Source: Sorangium cellulosum So ce56 (GTDB lineage: Bacteria; Myxococcota_A; Polyangia; Polyangiales; Polyangiaceae). From it: 64,000 nt of DNA. Made by a program: the position numbers and the translations under genes. Below are positions 41,670-49,438 of the stretch, piece by piece. The notes beneath the pieces were generated by a model. The model saw only the letters and a list, made by a program, of their open reading frames with translations, did no database searches and had not been told where the DNA came from. The stretch is taken from assembly GCF_000067165.1 (NCBI RefSeq), contig NC_010162.1, forward strand, positions 6,703,001-6,767,000, in the 5' to 3' direction. Position 1 is the first letter of the stretch. Every line of letters begins with the position of its first letter.

Positions 41670-43442
41670 ATGAACGAAGCTCCCACGACGAACCGCGCGC
41701 TCCGCGCCTGGGTCCAGGCGATCGCCGAACACACGCGACCTGCACGCATCCGCTGGTGCGACGGCAGCGAGGAGGAGCGGATCACCCTGGAGCGCGACAT
41801 GGCGCTCTCCGGTTCGTTCATCGAGCTGGATCCACGGACTCACCCTCGTTCATTCCTGCATCGATCGGATCCGACGGACGTCGCGAGGACGGAGCACCTC
41901 ACCTTCATCTCGACGCCACGACGGGAGGACGCGGGACCCACGAACCACTGGATGAGCCGAGAGGAGGCGCAGGCGCGCGTATGGCCGCTCTTCGCAGGCG
42001 CCATGAAGGACCGGACGATGTACGTGGTGCCGTACCTGATGGGCCCCGCGGGTTCGCCCTTCAGCCGCGTCGGGGTCGAGCTTACCGACAGCCCGTACGT
42101 CGCTCTCAATCTCCGGATCATGACGCGCATGGGCCGCGCGGCGCTCGGTCACCTCGGCGCTGCGGAGAGCTTCGTGCGTGGCATCCACAGCCTCGGGGAC
42201 CTCTCGCCGGACAGGCGCTTCGTCGTCCATTTCCCCGAGACCCTCGAGATCTGGAGCATCGGCTCGGGGTATGGCGGCAACGCATTGCTCAGCAAGAAGT
42301 GCCATGCGCTGCGCATCGCGAGCGCGCAAGCGCGCGCGGAAGGCTGGCTCGCCGAGCACATGCTCATCCTCGGCTTGACGAGCCCCGAGGGGCGCACGCA
42401 CTACGTCACGGCTGCCTTCCCGAGCGCGTGCGGCAAGACCAACCTGGCGATGCTCGTCCCCTCGCTCCCGGGGTGGAAGATCGAGACGGTTGGTGACGAT
42501 ATTTGCTGGATGCACCCCGGCAGCGACGGACGGCTCTGGGCCATCAACCCGGAGAACGGCATGTTCGGCGTCGCACCAGGGACCAGCCTCAAGACCAACC
42601 CGAACGCGATGAAGGCTCTCGCGCACGATGTGATCTTCACGAACGTCGCGCTGCGCGCGGGCCGTCGCGTATGGTGGGAGGGGATGTCCCAGCTCGACGA
42701 GCACGAGATCATCGAAGATTGGCGCGGCGCGAAGTGGACGAACGGCGCCGCGACGTCTCCTGCCGCGCACCCCAATTCACGCTTCACCGTCCCGCTGCGC
42801 CAGTGTCCCAGCGCGGCCGGCTCCTTCGATCTCGCCACGGGGGTGCCGATCTCGGCCATCCTCTTCGGGGGGCGCCGGTCGAAGCTCGCCCCTCTCGTCT
42901 ACGAAGCGCGGAGCTTTCGTCACGGCGTCTACGTCGGTGCGACCATGGCGAGCGAGACGACCGCCGCGGCGACCGGCGCGGTGGGCGTCCTCAGAAACGA
43001 TCCCATGGCGATGCTCCCCTTCTGCGGGTACAATATGGGCGACTACTTTGCGCACTGGATGGCCGTTGGGAAGGGGCTCAGTCGTCCGCCGAAGATCTTT
43101 CATGTCAACTGGTTCCGGACGGGGGACGACGGGCGCATCCTGTGGCCCGGGTTCGGCGACAATATCCGCGTCCTCAAGTGGATTCTCGAGCGTGTCGAGG
43201 GCACGGCGACCGCGCGCGAGTCCGCAATCGGCCTCCTTCCGCATGAGCGGGGAATCGATCTGACCGGGATGGACCTCTCGAAAGACGCGCTCTTCCAGCT
43301 GCTCGCGGTCGACAGCGGCGCGTGGTTGAGGGAGGCCGACGGTGTGCTCGAGTTCCTCCGCAAGTTCGCGGATCGACTCCCCGCGGCGCTGCTGGCCGAG
43401 CACCGATCGCTCGTCAAGCGGCTGCACGATTCGCTGCATTGA
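41670..43442 (+). CDS. pckG: Phosphoenolpyruvate carboxykinase (GTP)
   Basis: 590 residues from the ATG at 41670; GTG at 41637 is possible but would lie upstream of the predicted transcription start. Clear GTP-type PEPCK: WCDGSEEE near the N-terminus, GSGYGGNALLSKKCHALRIA (substrate/metal region), the kinase-1 P-loop AFPSACGKTNLAML (about 249-262) with the reactive Cys, and PFCGYNMGDYFAHW, which is near the guanine pocket. It converts oxaloacetate and GTP into PEP and CO2 in gluconeogenesis, or runs the reverse way. The sigma-54 promoter and divergent activator suggest control by nutrient or developmental state. Confidence 0.95.
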   Translation: MNEAPTTNRALRAWVQAIAEHTRPARIRWCDGSEEERITLERDMALSGSFIELDPRTHPRSFLHRSDPTDVARTEHLTFISTPRREDAGPTNHWMSREEAQARVWPLFAGAMKDRTMYVVPYLMGPAGSPFSRVGVELTDSPYVALNLRIMTRMGRAALGHLGAAESFVRGIHSLGDLSPDRRFVVHFPETLEIWSIGSGYGGNALLSKKCHALRIASAQARAEGWLAEHMLILGLTSPEGRTHYVTAAFPSACGKTNLAMLVPSLPGWKIETVGDDICWMHPGSDGRLWAINPENGMFGVAPGTSLKTNPNAMKALAHDVIFTNVALRAGRRVWWEGMSQLDEHEIIEDWRGAKWTNGAATSPAAHPNSRFTVPLRQCPSAAGSFDLATGVPISAILFGGRRSKLAPLVYEARSFRHGVYVGATMASETTAAATGAVGVLRNDPMAMLPFCGYNMGDYFAHWMAVGKGLSRPPKIFHVNWFRTGDDGRILWPGFGDNIRVLKWILERVEGTATARESAIGLLPHERGIDLTGMDLSKDALFQLLAVDSGAWLREADGVLEFLRKFADRLPAALLAEHRSLVKRLHDSLH

Positions 43443-43460
43443 GCTGACCTGGGAGGACTC

Positions 43461-44201
43461 GTGGAAGATTATACCAAACCTTCGCCGGCGAACGACTGCC
43501 GCGACAGAAACCATTCCTCCGTAGATGGCCGCGCGGCCGGACCGCTGGCGGGTGCCGTCGCGCAGGCGCTGCGAGCGGGGCGCAGCCCCAGAAATCACGA
43601 CTTCGACCGCTTCCTTCCCGACGATCTACGCCGCGTCTCCGCTCAGTTCTGGACGCCGATCGAGGTCGCTGTTCGCGCGGCCCAGTGGCTGGACGAGCTC
43701 GACGTTCGCACCGTCGTCGATGTCGGGTCGGGCGCCGGCAAGTTCTGCGTGGCGGCGGCGCTGGCGGGACGCAGCCACTTCACGGGGATCGAACAGCGAT
43801 CTCGGCTCGTCATGGCGGCGCGCGGCCTCGCGCGGGTCTACGAGATCGAGGACCGCGTTCGCTTCGTCGAGGCCGCCCTGGGGAGAGCGGAAGTTCCTCG
43901 CGCGGACGCCTACTACTTCTTCAACCCGTTCGGCGAGAACCTCTTCGGACGAGAAGACCACCTCGATGACGACGTCGAGCTGGGGGTCGATCGATACCAG
44001 CGCGACACCGCGGCCGCCGAAGAGCTCCTCAACGAGGCGCCGCTCGGGACCTATCTCCTGACGTACAACGGATTCGGCGGGCGGGTACCGGACAGCTACG
44101 ACGAAGTCCGCGTCGATCGGGAGCTCCCGAACGTCCTGCGGATGTGGCGAAAGGCGCGCCTCGTGGCTGCCGGTCCGGGTCTACGTGCGGACGAGCTCTG
44201 A
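43461..44201 (+). CDS. Class I SAM-dependent methyltransferase-like protein
   Basis: 246 residues, GTG at 43461 with GGGAGG just upstream and only 18 bases after pckG, so probably cotranscribed. The SAM motif VVDVGSGAGKFCVAAAL (motif I) is clear, followed by FTGIEQRSRLVMAARGLARV, with the acidic Glu ending the second strand, and the post-motif YYFFNPFGENLFG. This NPF pattern is shared by a conserved group of bacterial methyltransferases of unknown substrate. An N-terminal 45 residues are polar and may be disordered. It is convergent with the Hyf-like operon. Confidence 0.8.
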   Translation: MEDYTKPSPANDCRDRNHSSVDGRAAGPLAGAVAQALRAGRSPRNHDFDRFLPDDLRRVSAQFWTPIEVAVRAAQWLDELDVRTVVDVGSGAGKFCVAAALAGRSHFTGIEQRSRLVMAARGLARVYEIEDRVRFVEAALGRAEVPRADAYYFFNPFGENLFGREDHLDDDVELGVDRYQRDTAAAEELLNEAPLGTYLLTYNGFGGRVPDSYDEVRVDRELPNVLRMWRKARLVAAGPGLRADEL

Positions 44202-44213
44202 TCACCACGACGA

Positions 44214-44241
44214 CGCGTGACGCGCCGTCGCGCGTCACGCG
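44214..44241. terminator. Hairpin between pckG-methyltransferase and the Hyf-like operon
   Basis: Perfect 11-bp inverted repeat: CGCGTGACGCG at 44214-44224 and CGCGTCACGCG at 44231-44241, loop of 6 bases. It sits between two convergent transcripts and overlaps the stop codon of the ferredoxin-subunit gene. No T tract follows on either strand, so termination would not be classically intrinsic. Confidence 0.5.
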
Positions 44242-44987
44242 ATCCCGAGCAGATCGAGTACCGCGTTCACGAAGGTGAGCGGGTGCGGCGGACATCCAGG
44301 GACGTAGAGTGAAGGGCCGACGCGCTCCAGGAAGCCGCGGTCGACGCCCGCGGCGCCGTCGTAGAGCCCCCCGGAGATGGCGCAGGCCCCCACGGCGACG
44401 ATGAACCGCGGGTCGGGCATCGCATCCCAGGCCAGCTGAACCGCCTCCTTCATGTTGCGCGTGAGCGGACCTGTCAGGACGAGCGCATCCGCGTGCCGCG
44501 GAGAAGCCACCCACTCGATCCCGAACCGCTGCACATCGAAGTTGACGTTGGTGACGGCGTTCAGCTCGAGCTCGCAGGCGTTGCAGCCGCCGGCCGAGAC
44601 CTGGCGCATCTTCAGAGACCGCCCGAACAACCTCGAGAACGCCGCGGAAGCGCGGACCCGCACGATCTCCTCCTCGCCCTCTCGGACCGTGAGATCAGAG
44701 GGCTCGTTCCCGCCCATCCTTGGCTCCGGCGTGAACTCGATCTTCGCCTCGGGGCAGCCCTCCGCGCAGGCGTCGCAGAAGACGCAGCGGCCCAGATCGA
44801 GCGTCACCGGAGCCAGCCCGATGGCCTGGGTCGGGCACGCGTCACGACACGCGCTGCAATCGGCCGCGCACGGGCCGCGACGGATTTTCGGGCGACCACG
44901 GAAGCCGGTCGGCGTTGCCTTGCGGAGATCCGCGATGGCCTGCGTGCCCTGGGAGGCACGTACACGGAGCGACAAAAACATGGTCAT
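44235..44987 (-). CDS. Hyf-like small subunit: ferredoxin domain fused to NuoB/HycG-type subunit
   Basis: 250 residues. The N-terminal part has two 4Fe-4S binding sets, Cys40/44/47/51 and Cys68/71/74/78 (the CxxCxxxCP type). The C-terminal part is the NuoB/HyfI-type small subunit with its own cluster ligands Cys135, Cys138, Cys202 and Cys232 in GGCNACELE, VGACAISGG and VPGCPPHP. In Hyf complexes these are usually two proteins (HyfH and HyfI); here they are one. It would carry electrons along the soluble arm. The ATG overlaps the upstream stop by 4 bases. It is the last gene of the operon. Confidence 0.9.
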   Translation of the reverse strand: MTMFLSLRVRASQGTQAIADLRKATPTGFRGRPKIRRGPCAADCSACRDACPTQAIGLAPVTLDLGRCVFCDACAEGCPEAKIEFTPEPRMGGNEPSDLTVREGEEEIVRVRASAAFSRLFGRSLKMRQVSAGGCNACELELNAVTNVNFDVQRFGIEWVASPRHADALVLTGPLTRNMKEAVQLAWDAMPDPRFIVAVGACAISGGLYDGAAGVDRGFLERVGPSLYVPGCPPHPLTFVNAVLDLLGIA

Positions 44988-46471
44988 AGATCGTTCCCGC
45001 AGTAGGAGAGGTCGAAGCTCTTGTTGCAGATCGGGAAGTCCGAGATCTCGTTGCCGCGCACCGCGAGGGCGAGGCCCATCCAGTTGCGGAGCGATGGATC
45101 CTGGACTTTGTAATGGACCACCTCACCGTGCGCGCCGGTCTCGACGCAGTGGACGACCTCTCCCCGAAACCCCTCGACGAGCGAAATGGCGAGCTGGTCC
45201 GGCGCGAGCTCGCCGATCGATGGCCGCGGGCGCTCCCAGTTCGCGTAGAGCGCGATGACGGCCGACACCCACGACAGGGACGCTTCGATCTCCGCGATGC
45301 GGATACGCGCACGTGCCCAGCAGTCGCCGTCCGGCAAGACGACGGGCTGGATGGGCACCACGCTGTACGCCCCGTGCTCCACGAGGTGGCGCGCGTCGAG
45401 CTCGATCCCCGAGGCGCGCGCGGCCAGTCCGACGAGCCCGAGCTCCCGCGCTTGCGCGGTCGTCAACGTTCCCGTCGAACGCAGGCGGTGCTGAACCGTT
45501 CGTGCCATGAGAAAGCAATCGTTGATGATCGGCAGATCCGCTTGAAGCAGGTCGAGGTTCGCCCGAATGTCAGGCAGCGCCTCCGGCGGCAGCCGCATCC
45601 GGACTCCACCGGGGCGTAGCGCTCCTTTGCCGAAGCGGCTGCCACATAGCCGCATCATCGTGTTGATCGCCGTGGTTCGGAGTCGGCCGTACGTCGTCGC
45701 TCCCTGCAGAAATCCGACGTCCGCCGCCATCCCGGCGAGCGTCGACAGGTGCATCGCGACCCGCTCGAGCTCGAGGGCGACCGCCCTGGCGAGCTCGATT
45801 TCGATGTCCAGCCGGCATCCCGCGAGGCTCTCGAGGGCGGAGCAGTGCGCCCATGCGTGGGCGACGCTGGTATCTCCCGCGATGGTCTCGATGAGCGGGG
45901 TCAGGCTCCGCGGGTCACGCTCGAGAAGGCGGCGTTCGACGCCACGGTGCTGATAACCGAGATGGATCTCCAGGTGATGCACCTGCTCCCCGAGGCACAT
46001 GAAGCGAAAGGAGCCGGGCTCGATCACCCCGGCATGGATGGGGCCGACAGCGACCTCGTGCACCTCCTTCCCTTCGATCTTGTAGAACGGGTGCGAGCTC
46101 ATCGCCGACTGCTCCTGCCCCTCGTAGCGGATCGGCTTGAGCCACGGATGTCCGGCGATCCGCGCGCCGGTCTGCTCGTGGAGCTCGCGCTCGAAGCAGT
46201 GAAGCGCGGCGTGCTCTGTCGTCATCTCGTGGTACCCGCGCTCCGCAGACACCTCGGTCCTCGAGACGTGCAGGGAACGGTCCGACGCCTGAAGGACCGC
46301 CGTGACCGCGACACGGTCGACGTCGCGCCTGCCGTACAGCGTGACCACACGCATGTCAGCGCGGAGCTGCTTCAAGAGCTCGTCGCGCCACGGCCCCGGC
46401 TCGAGCCTCGGGATCGCGCCGACGGCGACCTGGTGGACGGTCATCGACTCCTTCACGGCCCCTCCAGGCAT
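44984..46471 (-). CDS. Hyf-like large subunit (NuoCD/HyfG type) without NiFe ligands
   Basis: 495 residues from the ATG at 46471; GTG 46456 (overlapping the upstream stop as GTGA) and ATG 46444 are alternatives. The first 130 residues resemble the NuoC-type domain, and the rest the NuoD/HyfG large subunit (FMCLGEQVHHLEIHLGYQHRGVE). In NiFe hydrogenases the metal is held by two CxxC motifs. Here the first is replaced by GDTSVAHAWAHC (199-210) and the C-terminal one by CNKSFDLSYCGNDL (482-495), so no NiFe centre can be built. This is the hallmark of Ehr (energy-converting hydrogenase-related) complexes. Confidence 0.88.
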   Translation of the reverse strand: MPGGAVKESMTVHQVAVGAIPRLEPGPWRDELLKQLRADMRVVTLYGRRDVDRVAVTAVLQASDRSLHVSRTEVSAERGYHEMTTEHAALHCFERELHEQTGARIAGHPWLKPIRYEGQEQSAMSSHPFYKIEGKEVHEVAVGPIHAGVIEPGSFRFMCLGEQVHHLEIHLGYQHRGVERRLLERDPRSLTPLIETIAGDTSVAHAWAHCSALESLAGCRLDIEIELARAVALELERVAMHLSTLAGMAADVGFLQGATTYGRLRTTAINTMMRLCGSRFGKGALRPGGVRMRLPPEALPDIRANLDLLQADLPIINDCFLMARTVQHRLRSTGTLTTAQARELGLVGLAARASGIELDARHLVEHGAYSVVPIQPVVLPDGDCWARARIRIAEIEASLSWVSAVIALYANWERPRPSIGELAPDQLAISLVEGFRGEVVHCVETGAHGEVVHYKVQDPSLRNWMGLALAVRGNEISDFPICNKSFDLSYCGNDL

Positions 46472-47889
46472 ACAGCCACCTGCGCGAGCAGCGAGCTGAC
46501 GGGCGGCGGGATGTAGACGCCCAGCACGACCAGCGCGACGAGGAACCCGAGCTTGGGCAGAGCGACCGGCAGCGTCTGCCGAGGCCAGCTGCGCCGCCTC
46601 GTGGGTTCACCCCAGATCATCGGAAACACCGCTCGCCCCGTCGCCACGAACGTCATCGTGATCAGCACGCAGAAAGCGGCGAAGACGAGCATCTGCCCTG
46701 AGCCGACGAGGGCGGACAGGATCAGGAGCTCTCCGAGAAAGCTGCCGAACGGGGGGAAGCCGAGCAGAGCGAAGGTGCCGACCATCAAGAACCCACCGCT
46801 GTACGGGAGGTCCTCGATGAGGCCCGATATCTCGCGCGTGTCCTTGGTATGATAGTGAGCCTTGATCGTGCCCGCCGTGAGGAAGAGGATCGCCTTGATG
46901 AAAGCGTTGCTCAGGACGTAGAGCAGAAGTCCGTAGGACGCTGACTTGCCGACGCCGAGGCCGATCGCGATCACGCCGGCGTGGTTGATCGACGCATAAG
47001 CGATGAGACGCTTCAGGTTGCGAGTCGCGATGATGCCGACCGTCGACACGACGACCGAGACGATGCCCATCGTGAGGAGCTCGCCTGCCAGAAGCGACGC
47101 GTGGGTCGGTCGGAGCACCTGAACGACGCGGAAGAGGGCGACGAGGACGCAGTTGAACTGGATGGCGCCGAGGAGCGCCGCGACGGCCGGCGGGGCCTCG
47201 TCGTAGGCCTCCGGAAGCCAGCTGTACATCGGCGCGAGGCCGAGCTTGGTGCCCAGCCCGAGGAGCGCCAGCGCGGCCCCGAGCTTCGTCCAGGCGTTCA
47301 CCGGGATCGCGGGAGGCGCGAGGAGGCGATCGAGGAAGAACGTCGGAGCCTGGCCGCCGGACTCGAGCCCGCGCCCGAGGCAGATGAAGCCGACGAGGAG
47401 CACGCCGAGCCCGACGGACGAAAAGAGCAAATAGCGCCATGACGCTCGATGGGACGCGGGTATGCCGGGTCGCACGATGAGGGGCGCGGCCGCGAGGGTG
47501 GTCGCCTCGAGCGCGATCCAGAGCAACACCAGGTGATTCGCGAGCAGCACCGCGTTCGCTGCAGCCAGGAACAACAGAGCCAGCCACACGAACCGCGCGA
47601 TGTCCTTGCGGAGCGCCGGGGTCGTGTACACCCGATGCATCACGTACAAGGAGATGCCGAGGAAGATCGAGTCCACGACGGTCATGAAGAGCCGTGAAGT
47701 CGCGTCCACGCGAAAGAAGCCCCCGAGAAGGCCCGGGGCGTCGGGGGGCATCGCGGCCCCCATGATCGCGAGGGCGGTTGTGATCGCAGAAGCGCCGACC
47801 AGGACCAGCGTGGCTCGTTCGCGGGCGGCGCGCGCGAGGAGCGCCACGGATGCCAGCGCAGGAAGCAGGACGAGGGCGATCGAGCTCAT
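46453..47889 (-). CDS. Hyf-like membrane subunit (HyfF type, proton-translocating)
   Basis: 478 residues with about 13-14 membrane segments of the Proton_antipo_M family. Conserved blocks: LGLGTKLGLAPMYSWLPEAYDEAPP with the channel Lys, and LKRLIAYASINHAGVIAIGLG, FIKAILFLTAGTI. Gene order and similarity place it with HyfF. It is one of two antiporter-like subunits of the complex, so ion pumping at two sites is possible. Its ATG overlaps the upstream stop as ATGA, and the large-subunit gene starts within its 3' end. Confidence 0.88.
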   Translation of the reverse strand: MSSIALVLLPALASVALLARAARERATLVLVGASAITTALAIMGAAMPPDAPGLLGGFFRVDATSRLFMTVVDSIFLGISLYVMHRVYTTPALRKDIARFVWLALLFLAAANAVLLANHLVLLWIALEATTLAAAPLIVRPGIPASHRASWRYLLFSSVGLGVLLVGFICLGRGLESGGQAPTFFLDRLLAPPAIPVNAWTKLGAALALLGLGTKLGLAPMYSWLPEAYDEAPPAVAALLGAIQFNCVLVALFRVVQVLRPTHASLLAGELLTMGIVSVVVSTVGIIATRNLKRLIAYASINHAGVIAIGLGVGKSASYGLLLYVLSNAFIKAILFLTAGTIKAHYHTKDTREISGLIEDLPYSGGFLMVGTFALLGFPPFGSFLGELLILSALVGSGQMLVFAAFCVLITMTFVATGRAVFPMIWGEPTRRRSWPRQTLPVALPKLGFLVALVVLGVYIPPPVSSLLAQVAVCLEGP

Positions 47890-48518
47890 AGCGTGGGCCC
47901 CTCCACGGGGCTATCGGGCTGCGCGACGGTGCTCGCGCCGAGCATCTCGAGATACCAGCGATAGAGGGCGATCGTCACCGCGACGACGGCGACCTGACCG
48001 AGCTGGATGGCGAGCGTGCCATGCTCATGCGCACCGCTGAGCTCGAACAGGGCGATCGCGTTCTCGATGCGAAGGACACCCACCATCTGGCTGAACGGAC
48101 CGGATTGCGTCGATAGCACCAGGAAGCCGAGCAAGACCCCAGCTGCAGCCACCGCGACGAGCGTTCGCCGTTCTCCGTGCTCGGGGACGAGCGATTCGGA
48201 GAAGTTGAAGGCGAGGAGGACGACGCCGAGGGCGATCGTCCAAGAGAGCAGGTTCGGCGAGATGACGTCGTTGCGCCTGGGCGCGTTCTGCGATCGAAGC
48301 ACGCGGTAGAGCGCGATCGGCGCGGCGAGCCCGCGCAGGAGGACCAAATCGCCCAGGGTGACCCAGTCACCCACGGTGCCGAGGTCCGGATTCAGGCGGT
48401 ACGCCACCCACGCCATCAAGAACCCTTGACAGGACAGGCCGGCCAGGCTCGTCCGCCACGTCGCGACGAACAGGGGGATGAGCAGCACGCCGAGCAGCGT
48501 ATTCAAGAGAGGGCTCAT
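47886..48518 (-). CDS. Hyf-like membrane subunit (HyfE type)
   Basis: 210 residues with about five to six hydrophobic segments (LNTLLGVLLIPLFVATW; WTIALGVVLLAFNFSESL; VAVAAAGVLLGFLVLS). HyfE-type proteins fuse features of NuoK with an extra part and sit between the NuoH- and NuoN-like subunits in the membrane arm. The block VLRIENAIALFELSG contains the conserved membrane Glu typical of NuoK-like subunits (RIENAI). Four-base ATGA overlaps on both sides show strict coupling in the operon. Confidence 0.85.
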   Translation of the reverse strand: MSPLLNTLLGVLLIPLFVATWRTSLAGLSCQGFLMAWVAYRLNPDLGTVGDWVTLGDLVLLRGLAAPIALYRVLRSQNAPRRNDVISPNLLSWTIALGVVLLAFNFSESLVPEHGERRTLVAVAAAGVLLGFLVLSTQSGPFSQMVGVLRIENAIALFELSGAHEHGTLAIQLGQVAVVAVTIALYRWYLEMLGASTVAQPDSPVEGPTL

Positions 48519-49438
48519 TCGGGGCCCCCCGCCCGCCACACGGTCGCGAGGAGCGCGACGACGCCAGCGGCGAGCGCGACGACGATGTACTGCGGAACAG
48601 AGCGTAGCTTCAGCCGGGCTACCAGGGATTCGATCGTGCCGATCACGGCGCCGACCGCGAGGGTCAAGGCGAGGTTCGCGGCGGCGCAGGCCGCGCCGCC
48701 GGAGCCCGCCCACGGATTGAGGAGCGTCGCGACGATCGACGCGCCGACGAAGAGCTTGATCGCGGAGCCGAGGTGGATGCACGCGAGATCCGGGCCGCTG
48801 TGGTCGAGGATCATGACCTCATGCACCATCGTGAGCTCGAGGTGGGTCGTCGGGTCGTCGACGGGCATGCGCGCCGTCTCGACCTGAAGCACGATGAGCA
48901 TCGCCACGACCGCGGCGCCCCAGACGAACGCGGATGCGCCGGCGTGGAGGTGCGGCGCCAGCGCCTCGTGCAGGGTGCGTCGGCCCCCGACGAAGCTCAG
49001 CGCGCCGGTGACGAGGAACAGCGCAGGCTCGAGGAGCGACGAGAACACGGCCTCCCGCGCTGCGCCCATCCCCTCGAACGAGCTCCCCGTGTCGAGCGCG
49101 GCGAGCATGACGGCGACGCGGCCGAGCCCCCACACGTACGCGAACCACACGAAATCGAGCTGGAACGACGCGAGCGGCGTCGCACCGAGAAGAGGCGCGA
49201 TGAGGGCGGAGCCCACCGCGGTTGCGAGGAACACGTACGGCGCGATCCGGAAGAGCGGTGTCGTCGTCGTGCTGTAGACAGACGATTTCCGGAAAAGCCG
49301 CCGCACGTCATGGGCCAGCTGAAGGACCGGCGGTCCCTTGCGTCCGGACCACAGCGATTTCACGCGGTTGATCACACCGGTGAGGACGAACGGCATGACG
49401 ACGAGCGCGGCGACGTTCGCGAGGCGGGTGAGCATCAT
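48515..49438 (-). CDS. Hyf-like membrane subunit (HyfC/NuoH type)
   Basis: 307 residues, eight or so membrane segments. The family signature is VLQVETARMPVDDPTTHLEL then TMVHEVMILDHSGPD, the conserved Glu/Arg/Asp block of NuoH/HycD that lines the quinone or coupling site, plus FEGMGAAREAVFSSLLEPAL. This subunit joins the soluble arm to the membrane arm. The ATG overlaps the HyfB-type stop (ATGA); the TGA overlaps the HyfE-type start. No quinone site can be proved from sequence. Confidence 0.88.
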   Translation of the reverse strand: MMLTRLANVAALVVMPFVLTGVINRVKSLWSGRKGPPVLQLAHDVRRLFRKSSVYSTTTTPLFRIAPYVFLATAVGSALIAPLLGATPLASFQLDFVWFAYVWGLGRVAVMLAALDTGSSFEGMGAAREAVFSSLLEPALFLVTGALSFVGGRRTLHEALAPHLHAGASAFVWGAAVVAMLIVLQVETARMPVDDPTTHLELTMVHEVMILDHSGPDLACIHLGSAIKLFVGASIVATLLNPWAGSGGAACAAANLALTLAVGAVIGTIESLVARLKLRSVPQYIVVALAAGVVALLATVWRAGGPE

